A stretch of 64,000 bases of DNA, taken from contig JADJZF010000010.1 of assembly GCA_016719395.1 (NCBI GenBank), positions 102,963-166,962 on the forward strand, written 5' to 3'. Position 1 is the stretch's first letter. Every line of letters begins with the position of its first letter. This document shows positions 42,343 to 50,342 of this stretch, in pieces. The notes beneath the pieces were generated by a model. It searched no databases and was not told the DNA's origin. It worked only from the letters and a program-made list of their open reading frames with translations. The translations under genes and the position numbers were made by a program. The DNA is from Candidatus Amarobacter glycogenicus (lineage in GTDB: Bacteria > Chloroflexota > Dehalococcoidia > Tepidiformales > Tepidiformaceae).

Positions 42343-43134
42343 CTATTCGCCCTTGAACACGGGGGTGCGCTTCTCAGCGAAGGCCCGAGGTCCCTCTTTC
42401 GCGTCGCTTGTCTGGCCGATCGCCCAGCGCATGGTGGACGCGAGGCGCATGGCTTCGCCTTCGGGGAGATTCCCCTGGCGTTTGACCAGCTCGAGCATCG
42501 AACGGACCGCGAGCGGCGCGTAGCTGGCGATCTTTGCTGCCATGGCCTGCGCAGTTGGCAGAAGTTCGTCCGCCGGGACCACCCGGCTCACGATGCCGTA
42601 TTCGTACGCCTTCTTCGCATCGATCCGTTCACCGGTGAAGAGCATGTCGTTCGCCATCGTCCGGGAGATGCCCCGCGGGAGCTTTACCGGCGCGCCAGCC
42701 AGCGGAAAGAACCCAAGGGTGATCTCCGGCAGACCGAAGGTCGCCGCTTCGCTGGCGATGAGGAGGTCACACGAGAGAGCGATTTCGAAGCCGCCACCAA
42801 GGGCGTACCCGTTGACAGCGCCGATAATCGGTTTCTTCGCGTCGAACTCGTGGAAACCCGGCGCGTCGTCCGTCCGGAACAGCCCTGCTACCCCGCTCGC
42901 CGCGGCTGGCCCGTCGGCGCGGCTGCGGAGGTCAGCGCCGGCGCAGAACGCTCGGCCGTTTCCTGTGATGACCGCCACGCGGATGTCGTCCCGGTTTCGC
43001 ACCTCGCGGAGGGACTCGATCAGGGCGGAGCCAAGTTCGCCGTTGATGGTGTTCATCTGTTCGGGGCGATTCAGCGTGATGGTCGCGACTCCATCATTCA
43101 CTTCGAAAACGACTGGCGAATCGGGATTCGACAT
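42343..43134 (-). CDS. Enoyl-CoA hydratase/isomerase (crotonase) family protein
   Basis: A 263-residue crotonase with textbook features: TLNRPEQMNTINGEL, oxyanion-hole RAFCAGADL and NGYALGGGFEIALSCD, and LPEITLGFFPLAG with a Glu at a catalytic position. The C-terminus FAEKRTPVFKGE ends the trimerisation helix. First gene of the eight-gene minus-strand operon, divergent from the HxlR regulator 121 bases away, and therefore the likely regulated promoter-proximal gene. Confidence 0.9.
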   Translation of the reverse strand: MSNPDSPVVFEVNDGVATITLNRPEQMNTINGELGSALIESLREVRNRDDIRVAVITGNGRAFCAGADLRSRADGPAAASGVAGLFRTDDAPGFHEFDAKKPIIGAVNGYALGGGFEIALSCDLLIASEAATFGLPEITLGFFPLAGAPVKLPRGISRTMANDMLFTGERIDAKKAYEYGIVSRVVPADELLPTAQAMAAKIASYAPLAVRSMLELVKRQGNLPEGEAMRLASTMRWAIGQTSDAKEGPRAFAEKRTPVFKGE

Positions 43135-43174
43135 CTGAAGACTCCGTTCTCAGGCCGTCTGCCTTGAGAATGTG

Positions 43175-43226
43175 ATAGTGACTAAGAGAGTCTGTACGTT
43201 CGCCTTGATTTTCGTCAAGTCACTAT
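43175..43226. promoter_or_regulatory. Nested inverted repeats in the HxlR/crotonase divergent promoter
   Basis: ATAGTGACT (43175-43183) and AGTCACTAT (43218-43226) are perfect 9-bp inverted arms. Inside lies CTTGA (43204-43208) with TCAAG (43215-43219), the same half-sites as upstream of the HxlR gene at 32563. Together they sit midway between the crotonase and HxlR starts, a typical place for an operator that controls both directions. Confidence 0.5.
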
Positions 43227-43255
43227 GCAAAACTAAATCTACTTAGGAGGACCAC

Positions 43256-43612
43256 ATGCCGGAGTCGCGCACTTATGAGACACAGCAGGACTGCCCTGTG
43301 GCCCGGACCCTCGACGTGGTCGGCGATCGCTGGACGATCTTGATCCTGCGCGACCTCTCATGGGGCAGACGCCGCTACTCAACGCTGCTCGAATCGCTCA
43401 AAGGCATCTCAACCAATCTGCTCTCGGATCGGCTCAAGAAGCTGGAGGAAGCGGAAATGATCGTCGCGGTGCCGTACAGCGCGCACCCCCCGCGTTCGGA
43501 ATACAAGCTGACTGCGAAGGGCAAGGCGTTCGTCCCGATCCTGGCAGCGATTCGGGACTACGGCGAAGAGTGGGAGCCGCAGGCCGAGCCCGTCGCGACT
43601 CAGACGCATTGA
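43256..43612 (+). CDS. HxlR-family transcriptional regulator
   Basis: A 118-residue minimal HxlR protein: CPVARTLDVVGDRWTILILRDL (redox-active Cys position), RRYSTLLESLKGISTNLLSDRLKKL, and SEYKLTAKGKAFVPIL. The start is ATG 43256 after TAGGAGG. It is divergent from the eight-gene catabolic operon and is its probable regulator. A truncated second copy follows 43 bases downstream. Confidence 0.9.
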   Translation: MPESRTYETQQDCPVARTLDVVGDRWTILILRDLSWGRRRYSTLLESLKGISTNLLSDRLKKLEEAEMIVAVPYSAHPPRSEYKLTAKGKAFVPILAAIRDYGEEWEPQAEPVATQTH

Positions 43613-43655
43613 ACGCAACGGCAAAGGCACTGCCGGCAATCAAGAAGACGCACCG

Positions 43656-43769
43656 TTGATCCGCACCAATCTCGCCGGCATGCCTCGCTCAGTCGCGCGG
43701 ACCCTCGAGGTCGTCGGCGAATGGTGGACCGTGTTAGTCGTCCGCGACGCGATCTTCGGCGTGCGCCGT
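43656..43769 (+). pseudogene. Remnant of an HxlR gene
   Basis: Codons from 43656 give MPRSVARTLEVVGEWWTVLVVRDAIFGVRR in three short stretches, matching the N-terminal 35 residues of the HxlR protein just upstream (VARTLDVVGDRWTILILRD). After FGVRR the homology stops and the DNA is the 3' end of the convergent SnoaL-like gene. It looks like a tandem duplicate truncated by a rearrangement. Confidence 0.6.
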
Positions 43770-44144
43770 CTGCTGCTTCCAGAACACGTCCTTCTTGCGC
43801 ACTCGCCCCTCGTGGGCCGTTACGAGTTCGACGCCCCGCAAGGAAAATGCCTCCCCGTCGCGGCGGCCGTTCGCCGTGTACGTCATCACGATCTGGTCGT
43901 CAGCGATGGCGCGGATGACCACGTCGTCGAAGCGTAGGGATTCGAACATCTCATCGTTTTCGCGAAGCCCTCGCATGAATCCGTCGATGCCCTTCCGCAC
44001 GCGACCGTGCGGCGCATCGGGCCCGAAGGCAAAATGCCATTCCGCGTCCGGCGTAATGGCATCGGCCAGACGTTCGGCCTGCTTGCTAAAGTAGGCGCTC
44101 CCGAACCGTGCCAGCACCGCCTGTGCGTCGTCATCGGTGAACAT
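43734..44144 (-). CDS. SnoaL-like / NTF2-fold protein
   Basis: A 136-residue cone-shaped alpha+beta barrel protein: FGSAYFSKQAERLADAITPDAEWHF at the start, then GIDGFMRGL and VVIRAIADDQIVMTYTANG. Family members are isomerases, hydrolases or small-ligand carriers. Last gene of the minus arm of the LacI-controlled divergon, 10 bases after the crotonase at 44155. Its 3' end runs into the HxlR remnant. Confidence 0.78.
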   Translation of the reverse strand: MFTDDDAQAVLARFGSAYFSKQAERLADAITPDAEWHFAFGPDAPHGRVRKGIDGFMRGLRENDEMFESLRFDDVVIRAIADDQIVMTYTANGRRDGEAFSLRGVELVTAHEGRVRKKDVFWKQQTAHAEDRVADD

Positions 44145-44154
44145 GGCCGCCCTC

Positions 44155-44883
44155 CTATCCCACTCGTGCCGCGCTCAGCAGCGCTGTGTTCGTTTGTTTG
44201 CGGAACCACGTCTCGGCGTCCGAAATCCCGGATTGCGCCCGGACATCGGCCTTATGCCGCCCGGCCGCCCCATGAGGGAACCCCGCGAGCCGCTCGGCGA
44301 TCGCCGAGGCCCGGCTCACCACCTCGCCGTCGGGTACCACTTCCGCCGCGAGCCCAAGACGGTGAAGTTCGCGGGCCGGAACGCGGTCTCCGTAGAGCGT
44401 GATGCGCGAGGCCACTGCCTCGCCGGCCTTCAGTCGAAGCCACGCAGCGTTGTTCGCGATCGGTGCACCTTGCTGGATCTCGCCAACCTGCAAGAACGCA
44501 GTCTCTCCCGCGATGAGGATGTCGGATGACAGCGCCAGGGCAGCGCCCGCGTTGATGGCGCATTTTTCCAGGGCACCGACGATCGGCTTCGGGAAGTTGA
44601 ACAACGCGATGTTCGTCTCCCGAAAGATGACAGCTAGCGTCTCAGCCCACGGTGCTCGGGGTTGTGCCTGCAACTCCGTCAGGTCGTGGCCCGAACAGAA
44701 CGCGCCGCCTTCACCTCGAAAGACGATCGCCTCGACTGCGTCGTCGGCTGCAAGGACGCCCAGGGCGCCCGTGAGGCGCTCCAACAACGGGCCGATCAGA
44801 GCGTTTCGCCGCTGCGGTCGATTGAGGATGAGCTCGGCCCAACCTTCGTGGCGGACCACCTTGATGAGTTCGTCGCTGTCCAT
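44155..44883 (-). CDS. Enoyl-CoA hydratase/isomerase (crotonase) family protein
   Basis: A 242-residue crotonase: LNRPQRRNALIGPLLERL, oxyanion-hole GGAFCSGHDL and EKCAINAGAALALSSD, and FLQVGEIQQGAPIANNAAWL. The residue pattern in the catalytic loop differs from the hydratases at 42343, so an isomerase or hydrolase role is possible. It lies in the minus arm of the divergon between another crotonase and the SnoaL-like gene. Confidence 0.85.
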   Translation of the reverse strand: MDSDELIKVVRHEGWAELILNRPQRRNALIGPLLERLTGALGVLAADDAVEAIVFRGEGGAFCSGHDLTELQAQPRAPWAETLAVIFRETNIALFNFPKPIVGALEKCAINAGAALALSSDILIAGETAFLQVGEIQQGAPIANNAAWLRLKAGEAVASRITLYGDRVPARELHRLGLAAEVVPDGEVVSRASAIAERLAGFPHGAAGRHKADVRAQSGISDAETWFRKQTNTALLSAARVG

Positions 44884-44925
44884 TGCTTCCTCTCCTCGTT
44901 CGCGCGACTTGCGCGCGGACTGCGA

Positions 44926-45738
44926 TTACCGGCCTGTGAAACGCGGCGCCCGGCGCTCCAGGAACGCCTGAATTCCCTCGGCCCTGTCCTCGATCACCAC
45001 GTCCCTCGTAAGGGGTGCGGCGAAAGCCATGAACCCCGCGTGGTCCATTTCGAGGCCCGTGTAGATTTGTTGTTTCATCAGCGCGATCGCCTTCGTCGGC
45101 GCGTTCGCCAGTCGGTTCGTCAGCTCCGAAACCGTCGCGTCCAGACCGCCTGCCGGCGCCGAACTGGTCACCATCCCGGCGGCCGCCGCTTCGGCGCCAC
45201 TATAGGGCTTCCCCAGCACCAGGAACTCCAGCGCTCGCGTGAGCCCGATCGCCCGAGGTTGGAACCAGGCGCAGCCGGTCACGGCGTGCATGCCGCGCTC
45301 GATGACGCGCTGGTCGCGTAGTTCCGCGTCGTCGGCCGCAATTCGGAAGTCGCACGCCATGGCCAGGTCCAGCCCCACGCCGAATGCAAAGCCATGGATG
45401 ACGGCGATCGTGGGCTTGGGCGCTTCCCGGAGAGCCGTTTGCAGCGCTGCATGGCTCACTGGCGCCACCGGTCGAAACCGGAACTCGGCAGGCAATTCGC
45501 CCATCCCTCGAAGCTCGTCGCCGGGGCAGAAGCCCTTCCCGGCACCGCGCACCACCACCACTCGCACCGAGTCGTCGCCGCTTGCGGCCTCTACCGCGTA
45601 CAGGAGCTCCGCCAGCATTGTCTTGGTGATTGCGTTTCGCCGCTCCGGACGGTTCAACGTGAGGGTGACCACGCCATCGGTGCGCTCCCACAACACCTCC
45701 GCCATCGCCGAGAAGTCAGTGTCCACTGCCGTGCTCAC
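44926..45738 (-). CDS. Enoyl-CoA hydratase/isomerase (crotonase) family protein
   Basis: A 270-residue crotonase: TLTLNRPERRNAITKTML, GKGFCPGDELRGMG, HGFAFGVGLDLAMACD, and the C-terminal FLERRAPRFTGR. The frame is open 130 codons further upstream, but the GTG at 45738 overlaps the TGA of the acyl-CoA dehydrogenase (GTGA), giving STAVDTDFSAMAEVLWERTD. The oxyanion-hole Ala of AGxD is Pro here (FCPGDE), a small departure from the family norm. Confidence 0.87.
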   Translation of the reverse strand: MSTAVDTDFSAMAEVLWERTDGVVTLTLNRPERRNAITKTMLAELLYAVEAASGDDSVRVVVVRGAGKGFCPGDELRGMGELPAEFRFRPVAPVSHAALQTALREAPKPTIAVIHGFAFGVGLDLAMACDFRIAADDAELRDQRVIERGMHAVTGCAWFQPRAIGLTRALEFLVLGKPYSGAEAAAAGMVTSSAPAGGLDATVSELTNRLANAPTKAIALMKQQIYTGLEMDHAGFMAFAAPLTRDVVIEDRAEGIQAFLERRAPRFTGR

Positions 45739-46871
45739 CCTCTCGGCAACCCGAGGCCGCGTGTCGCGATGACATTGCGATTGATTTCGCTCGTCCCCTG
45801 CCCAACCGTCAGGCGCCGCGCGTCCAGGTATCGGAAGGCAATCGTCTGCCCCGGTTCGCGCTCGGGCTCCCGCAACTGCCCCGGCAGCCCGAGCAGCGAC
45901 ACCCCAAACTCCGCGATCCGCTGACCGACCTCTGAGTTGTAGGTCTTCGACATCGAGCTCTCGTAGTTCGGGACCAGCCCGCGGCCCTGCATCCAGGCCA
46001 CGCGCCGCGCGATCCACTGGCCGACTTCCACCTCGATACGGAGGTCGGCCATGCGGTGGCGCCAGGTCGCCGGGCGGTTCACGAGCGCTGCCCGGTTCGA
46101 TGCAGCGAACTCGTACAGCCTCCGCCAATCCCGTTGCGCCACCAGGTTGCGCTCTATCCCCGAGCGCTCGAAGTCAAGCGTTGTGGTGGCCGCGTACCAA
46201 CCGCGGTTCTCTTCCGAAATCATGTTTCGCCGGGGCACGCGCACGTCGTCGAAGAACACCTCGTTGAACCCGTGGACGCCCGTCAGTTGGATGAGCGGCC
46301 GGATCGTGATGCCGGGCGAACGGAGGTTGATCATGAAATAGCTGATGCCCCGGTGCTTCGGCGCGTCCGGGTCCGTGCGGGCCAGCAGGTGGATCCAGTC
46401 GGCAAGGTGCGCACCCGAAGTCCATATCTTCTGACCGTTGATGATGTAATCGTCGCCGTCGCGCACCGCCCTCGTCTGCAGGCTCGCCAGGTCGCTGCCC
46501 GCCCCCGGCTCCGAGAACCCCTGCGCCCAGCGTACTTCGCCCGAGGCGATGCGTGGCAGATGTTCGCGCTTCTGCTCCTCGCTGCCGTGCACCATCAGCG
46601 ACGGGCCCAGGAGGTTCACGCCCTGGGAGTCCAGGCTCACGCCCGCCCGCCAGCATTCCTCCTTGAATATCAACTGCTGCAACGGGCTTGCTCCGCCCCC
46701 GCCATACTCCGCGGGCCAGGCGATCGTCAGCCAATTCTGCGCCGCCATCTCCCGTTCGAGGTCATCGAAGCGCTCGCTCGCCACCTGGCCGTTCGGCCCA
46801 ACCCAGCCGCCGAGAAAGTCGCGCACCCTCGTGCGGAAGGCGTCCTCGTCGGCCGTGAATCGGAACTCCAT
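45735..46871 (-). CDS. Acyl-CoA dehydrogenase family protein
   Basis: A 378-residue FAD enzyme. It has WAQGFSEPGAGSDLASLQTRA, GQKIWTSGAHLADWIHLLAR, RGISYFMINL, FDDVRVPRRNMISEENRGW, and the C-terminal GQGTSEINRNVIATRGLGLPRG. The class matches the genes at 38661 and 57270; all three end in RGLGLPR, so they are close paralogues. Minus arm of the divergon, 17 bases after the M28-like gene. Confidence 0.92.
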   Translation of the reverse strand: MEFRFTADEDAFRTRVRDFLGGWVGPNGQVASERFDDLEREMAAQNWLTIAWPAEYGGGGASPLQQLIFKEECWRAGVSLDSQGVNLLGPSLMVHGSEEQKREHLPRIASGEVRWAQGFSEPGAGSDLASLQTRAVRDGDDYIINGQKIWTSGAHLADWIHLLARTDPDAPKHRGISYFMINLRSPGITIRPLIQLTGVHGFNEVFFDDVRVPRRNMISEENRGWYAATTTLDFERSGIERNLVAQRDWRRLYEFAASNRAALVNRPATWRHRMADLRIEVEVGQWIARRVAWMQGRGLVPNYESSMSKTYNSEVGQRIAEFGVSLLGLPGQLREPEREPGQTIAFRYLDARRLTVGQGTSEINRNVIATRGLGLPRG

Positions 46872-46888
46872 GGTCTACCTCCCGGACA

Positions 46889-48040
46889 CTAGCTGGCCGC
46901 CGGTTCGAAGCGACGGATGAATTGCAGGACGAGGCGAGCGTTCCGCGCGATCGCCTCGGCATCGATCGCGACCGGCCATCGGTCGGTCGACGAGTGAAAG
47001 AGCGAAAAACCAGCGCCCACCATCGAGACGTACGCCGCGCCATGCGCGGCGATCGCCTGCGCTTCGCCGCCTGCCGGCTTTGGCCGCAACTCGCACGTGG
47101 GACCGACGCGGCTTTCGCCCAGGTTTCCATCGGCCGCGCCAAGCGCATCGAGCAACCTCTGAGTGGCCGACCGGACGACAGTGGCGGTGCCTTTCGCCCC
47201 GATGTTCGCGCCGAGATGGACCCAGCACATGGCTGCCGCGGCTGCGCCGGGATGGCGCTCGCAGTAGCGTTCGATGCCCCAGAACCCGAGTTCGTGCCCG
47301 GTTGTCGCCACGAAGTCGATGCTGCGTTGCAGCGCGAGGGCGCGCACCGCCCGCGCCACCTCCAGCCAGATGGCGATGCCCCCTCCACGCTCGCCGGCGC
47401 AATGCCACCAGCCGCTGCGCGGCGTGAGAACCGCGATCGGGGCCAGTGCTGCATCCGCACCAGCCACGCGCGCGATCACGTTCGCGGCACTGGTTTCTGT
47501 GGTGCTCGCGCCACACCGGATGGTGGCCGCCGCGCCGCCGTCCCGTGCACGAACCAGCGCCTCCCAGGCCTCGCCCGGTACCTGGATGACAGGAGGGCCG
47601 TGGGGCTGTCCGAACTCCCAAACGTTCCGCAGCGTCAGCCCGCCGGACGCGCCATGCACGGCCGCGACAATCGCAGCCCATGGTTGCGACCGCAGCGGGT
47701 CGATAGTGGAGGTCTGTCCGTGGCCATCGGTCTGGACAATGGCGATGCGACCCTGGCCCGGTTCGCCGCACACGACGCCCTCGATCGTCGTCCCGGGCCA
47801 CGGCAATACGCTGTCCAGAAGCGGGTAACCCGCCACCTTCCACGCCCCGATCGCCACTTCACAGTCCGACGGGTCGATCCGCGAAAACGGGTGTTCCTCG
47901 ATCACGCCTTCAACCCCACGCGCCGCAAGCTCCTGGACGAGCCACTCGGCCGAGTCCGCATCGACTCGTGTACCGGTGCGGTGGATCCCCTGCGCGTCGT
48001 AGGCGCGGACCGCCTCGCTGCATGCGTCCGCCGTGATCAC
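46889..48040 (-). CDS. M28-like peptidase-fold protein with altered metal site
   Basis: A 383-residue protein whose middle resembles M28 aminopeptidases: a PA-like insertion (VIQVPGEAWEALV), IAVLTPRSGWWHCAGERGGGIAIWLEVARAV in two short pieces, DFVATTGHELGFWGIERY, and a C-terminal SLFHSSTDRWP. Several canonical ligands (HxD, the Asp of GANDNAS, EE) are replaced, so peptidase activity is doubtful. The GTG start at 48040 overlaps the CoA-transferase stop (GTGA). It may hydrolyse an amide or ester of the pathway substrate; this is inference. Confidence 0.62.
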   Translation of the reverse strand: MITADACSEAVRAYDAQGIHRTGTRVDADSAEWLVQELAARGVEGVIEEHPFSRIDPSDCEVAIGAWKVAGYPLLDSVLPWPGTTIEGVVCGEPGQGRIAIVQTDGHGQTSTIDPLRSQPWAAIVAAVHGASGGLTLRNVWEFGQPHGPPVIQVPGEAWEALVRARDGGAAATIRCGASTTETSAANVIARVAGADAALAPIAVLTPRSGWWHCAGERGGGIAIWLEVARAVRALALQRSIDFVATTGHELGFWGIERYCERHPGAAAAAMCWVHLGANIGAKGTATVVRSATQRLLDALGAADGNLGESRVGPTCELRPKPAGGEAQAIAAHGAAYVSMVGAGFSLFHSSTDRWPVAIDAEAIARNARLVLQFIRRFEPAAS

Positions 48041-49197
48041 TTCGAGGCTTCCCCCGCGGCGTTAGTGCCCTCGATGACTCCGTCCCGCTCCATCTCGGAG
48101 ACCTCGTCGTCAGAGAGCCCAAGTTCTCGGAGAATCTCAACCGTGTGCTCGCCGGCCAGTGGCGCGCCTCTCATCGGCCCGCTGTCCGCGTTCGAAAAGT
48201 AGAGCGGCGACGACACGACTCGCGCCGTGCCTTCCAGCGGGTCGGGGATCGAAGCGATCATGCCGCGCTCGGCGAAATACGGGTGCTGCACGGCCTCGCG
48301 GATCGTCCGCAACACCCCGTACGGGGCGCCCACCTCCTCCATCGCGCGCGCCACTTCGGTGGACGCTGTGCCCGCGGCCCATTCTTCGAGCATCCGTTCG
48401 GCCGACTCCCGTGTCGAAGCGTCTGATTCTGCCTGTCCCGTTGCTCGGGCGAGTCGCCGCCAGTTCCGCGGGGACCCGGCGTTGATGGCCACATAGCCGT
48501 CCCGCGTCCGCTGAAGTCCGTGGCGAAACGGCGTCCAGCTTGTGCCCTCGGGGTCAACAAGCGCCGGCGCGGCCGCTTCAGCGAGGAAAGCAAGCTGGCT
48601 GTCCATGAGGGTCACGTTGATCGCCTGGCCTTCGCCCGTGCGGTCCCGGTCGTAGAGCGCCGCGAGGACGGCCGTACAGGCGTTCATCCCGGTCGCGATG
48701 TCGGCTACCGTGACGCCCGGCGCGAAGGGCTGGTCGCCGCCCTGTGCCTGCTGCTGCACCCAGAGCCAACCGGCCTCTGCGTGTGCGGTCGCCCCGAAAG
48801 CGCCGCGCCGCGCGAACGACGTGTTGTCGCCGAACCCGCTGATCGTTGTGTAGATGAGCCTCGGGTTTAGGGCCCGGAGCTGCTCGCACCCCAATCCCAG
48901 CGCCTCCAGTGCGCCCGGCCGATAATTCTGGACGAGCACGTCGGCTGCCTGCGCGAGTTTCCTTGCTACGGCGAGCCCTTCTGGCCGCTTGAGGTCTACG
49001 ACGATAGAGCGCTTGCCTGAGTTCTGGGCCGCTGGCCCAGCGCTACGCCGCGGGCCTTCGCCACCGTCTCTTCCGGGCGCGTCGACTTTCACCACGTTCG
49101 CCCCCAGATCAGCCAGCATGCGCGTGCATACGGGCCCCGCCACAATCTGCGTGATGTCAAGCACGCGGACCCCCGCGAGGATGCGCCTACCCGGCAT
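48037..49197 (-). CDS. CaiB/BaiF family CoA-transferase
   Basis: A 386-residue family III CoA-transferase: LAGVRVLDITQIVAGPVCTRML, DLGANVVKVDAPG, and VTVADIATGMNACTAV with the likely catalytic Asp. The start ATG 49197 overlaps the end of the LacI gene by 11 bases, and the stop is coupled to the next gene. It likely activates the pathway acid with CoA in the minus arm of the divergon, mirrored by a second copy at 55138 in the plus arm. Confidence 0.9.
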   Translation of the reverse strand: MPGRRILAGVRVLDITQIVAGPVCTRMLADLGANVVKVDAPGRDGGEGPRRSAGPAAQNSGKRSIVVDLKRPEGLAVARKLAQAADVLVQNYRPGALEALGLGCEQLRALNPRLIYTTISGFGDNTSFARRGAFGATAHAEAGWLWVQQQAQGGDQPFAPGVTVADIATGMNACTAVLAALYDRDRTGEGQAINVTLMDSQLAFLAEAAAPALVDPEGTSWTPFRHGLQRTRDGYVAINAGSPRNWRRLARATGQAESDASTRESAERMLEEWAAGTASTEVARAMEEVGAPYGVLRTIREAVQHPYFAERGMIASIPDPLEGTARVVSSPLYFSNADSGPMRGAPLAGEHTVEILRELGLSDDEVSEMERDGVIEGTNAAGEASK

Positions 49198-50338
49198 CCG
49201 AACTTCCTCGCCGTGCCCGCCTCGTCCGTTCGGGGGTCACGCTGCGCAGCACGCTCCTGGGAGCTTGCCCCATCGAACCGCGCATGACGAATTCGGACTC
49301 GCGGACCTCCCCAGGTTCAGGGATCGCGCCCGCCACTCGCTGCACGAGCCGCTGGACCAGGGACTTCGCCACGGCGGCATAGTCCTGGCGGACCACCGAA
49401 ATAGGCGGTGAGTAGGCCCGGTGCCACTGCGAGTCGCCGAACGACATGAACGAGACATCGCCCGGCATCTCCAGCCCGGCCGAATGGATGCCTTCGAGGA
49501 TGTATGGCGTGAGTCTACCGTTCGCGGAAATGATCGCCGTCGGTGAATCTGGGGAGGCCATAAGTCGGTGCAACTCGGGCACGCACTCGTCCGGGTCGGC
49601 CACCCGGACCTCCACAACCGAGGCCGAACGCCTGTCCTCCGAGTCCAGAACTTCTCGCAAGCGCTGGTGCCTCGCGCGTCCTGTCGCGGACGCTGCGTGT
49701 GCGAACAGGAAGATCGCGAACCGCTGGTGGCCAAGCCGAGCGAGCCGCCGGAAGGCGATGGTCGCCCCGACGGCATCCGACGTGATGTGCCGGTAGACGT
49801 TGACGCGCCCGCCTGGCTCCACCTTGAGGTCCCCTGCCGTGAAGTACGGCTCCACCGGGATAGCCGAGTCCACAAGTTGGAACAGTGACCGTGTGACCGG
49901 CACCAGCCCGCGGCCGATGATGAGGCCGTCCACCCGGTAGTCGCGCATGCGCGCGATCTCGGCGTCCTGGATCTCCGGCGAGTCCTGCGAATCGCCGACG
50001 AGGACGGTGTAGCCCACCTCGTGCGCCGCCCGCACCGTCGCCCGGAGGTGGTCGTACGAAATCGGGTTCTCGAGGTTGGGTGCCAGGAAGCCGATGGTGC
50101 CAGTCCGGGCAAGGCGCAACGCCTGCGCCGATCGGCTCGGACGGTAGCCAATCTCCTCGGCGATCAGCCGGATTCGCTCGCGCGTTTGGGCACTCACGCG
50201 CGGCTCTCCCGAGAGCGACCGAGACACCGTCGACGTCGAGACCCCTGCCCTGCGGGCGACATCGTGAATGGTCGCCGGTCCGTGAAGAGGCGGTTCGGGG
50301 CTTCCGGGCTTTGGGGCTTGGCTATCGGCGTCAGTCAT
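49187..50338 (-). CDS. LacI-family transcriptional regulator
   Basis: A 383-residue repressor. The helix-turn-helix and hinge are ATIHDVARRAGVSTSTVSRS with RVSAQTRERIRLIAEEIGYRPS. The periplasmic-binding-protein-like sensor follows (TIGFLAPNLENPISYD, VDGLIIGR, and VSFMSFGDSQWHRAYSPPIS in the effector domain). The start is ATG 50338; the frame is open upstream. It is encoded inside the minus arm of the divergon and probably represses both arms through the operator near 51627. Confidence 0.92.
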   Translation of the reverse strand: MTDADSQAPKPGSPEPPLHGPATIHDVARRAGVSTSTVSRSLSGEPRVSAQTRERIRLIAEEIGYRPSRSAQALRLARTGTIGFLAPNLENPISYDHLRATVRAAHEVGYTVLVGDSQDSPEIQDAEIARMRDYRVDGLIIGRGLVPVTRSLFQLVDSAIPVEPYFTAGDLKVEPGGRVNVYRHITSDAVGATIAFRRLARLGHQRFAIFLFAHAASATGRARHQRLREVLDSEDRRSASVVEVRVADPDECVPELHRLMASPDSPTAIISANGRLTPYILEGIHSAGLEMPGDVSFMSFGDSQWHRAYSPPISVVRQDYAAVAKSLVQRLVQRVAGAIPEPGEVRESEFVMRGSMGQAPRSVLRSVTPERTRRARRGSSDAG

Positions 50339-50342
50339 GAGG

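Noticed and set aside
45739..46128. 130-codon N-terminal extension of the crotonase at 44926
   Set aside because: It lies inside the acyl-CoA dehydrogenase gene in another frame; GTG 45738 is the coupled start.
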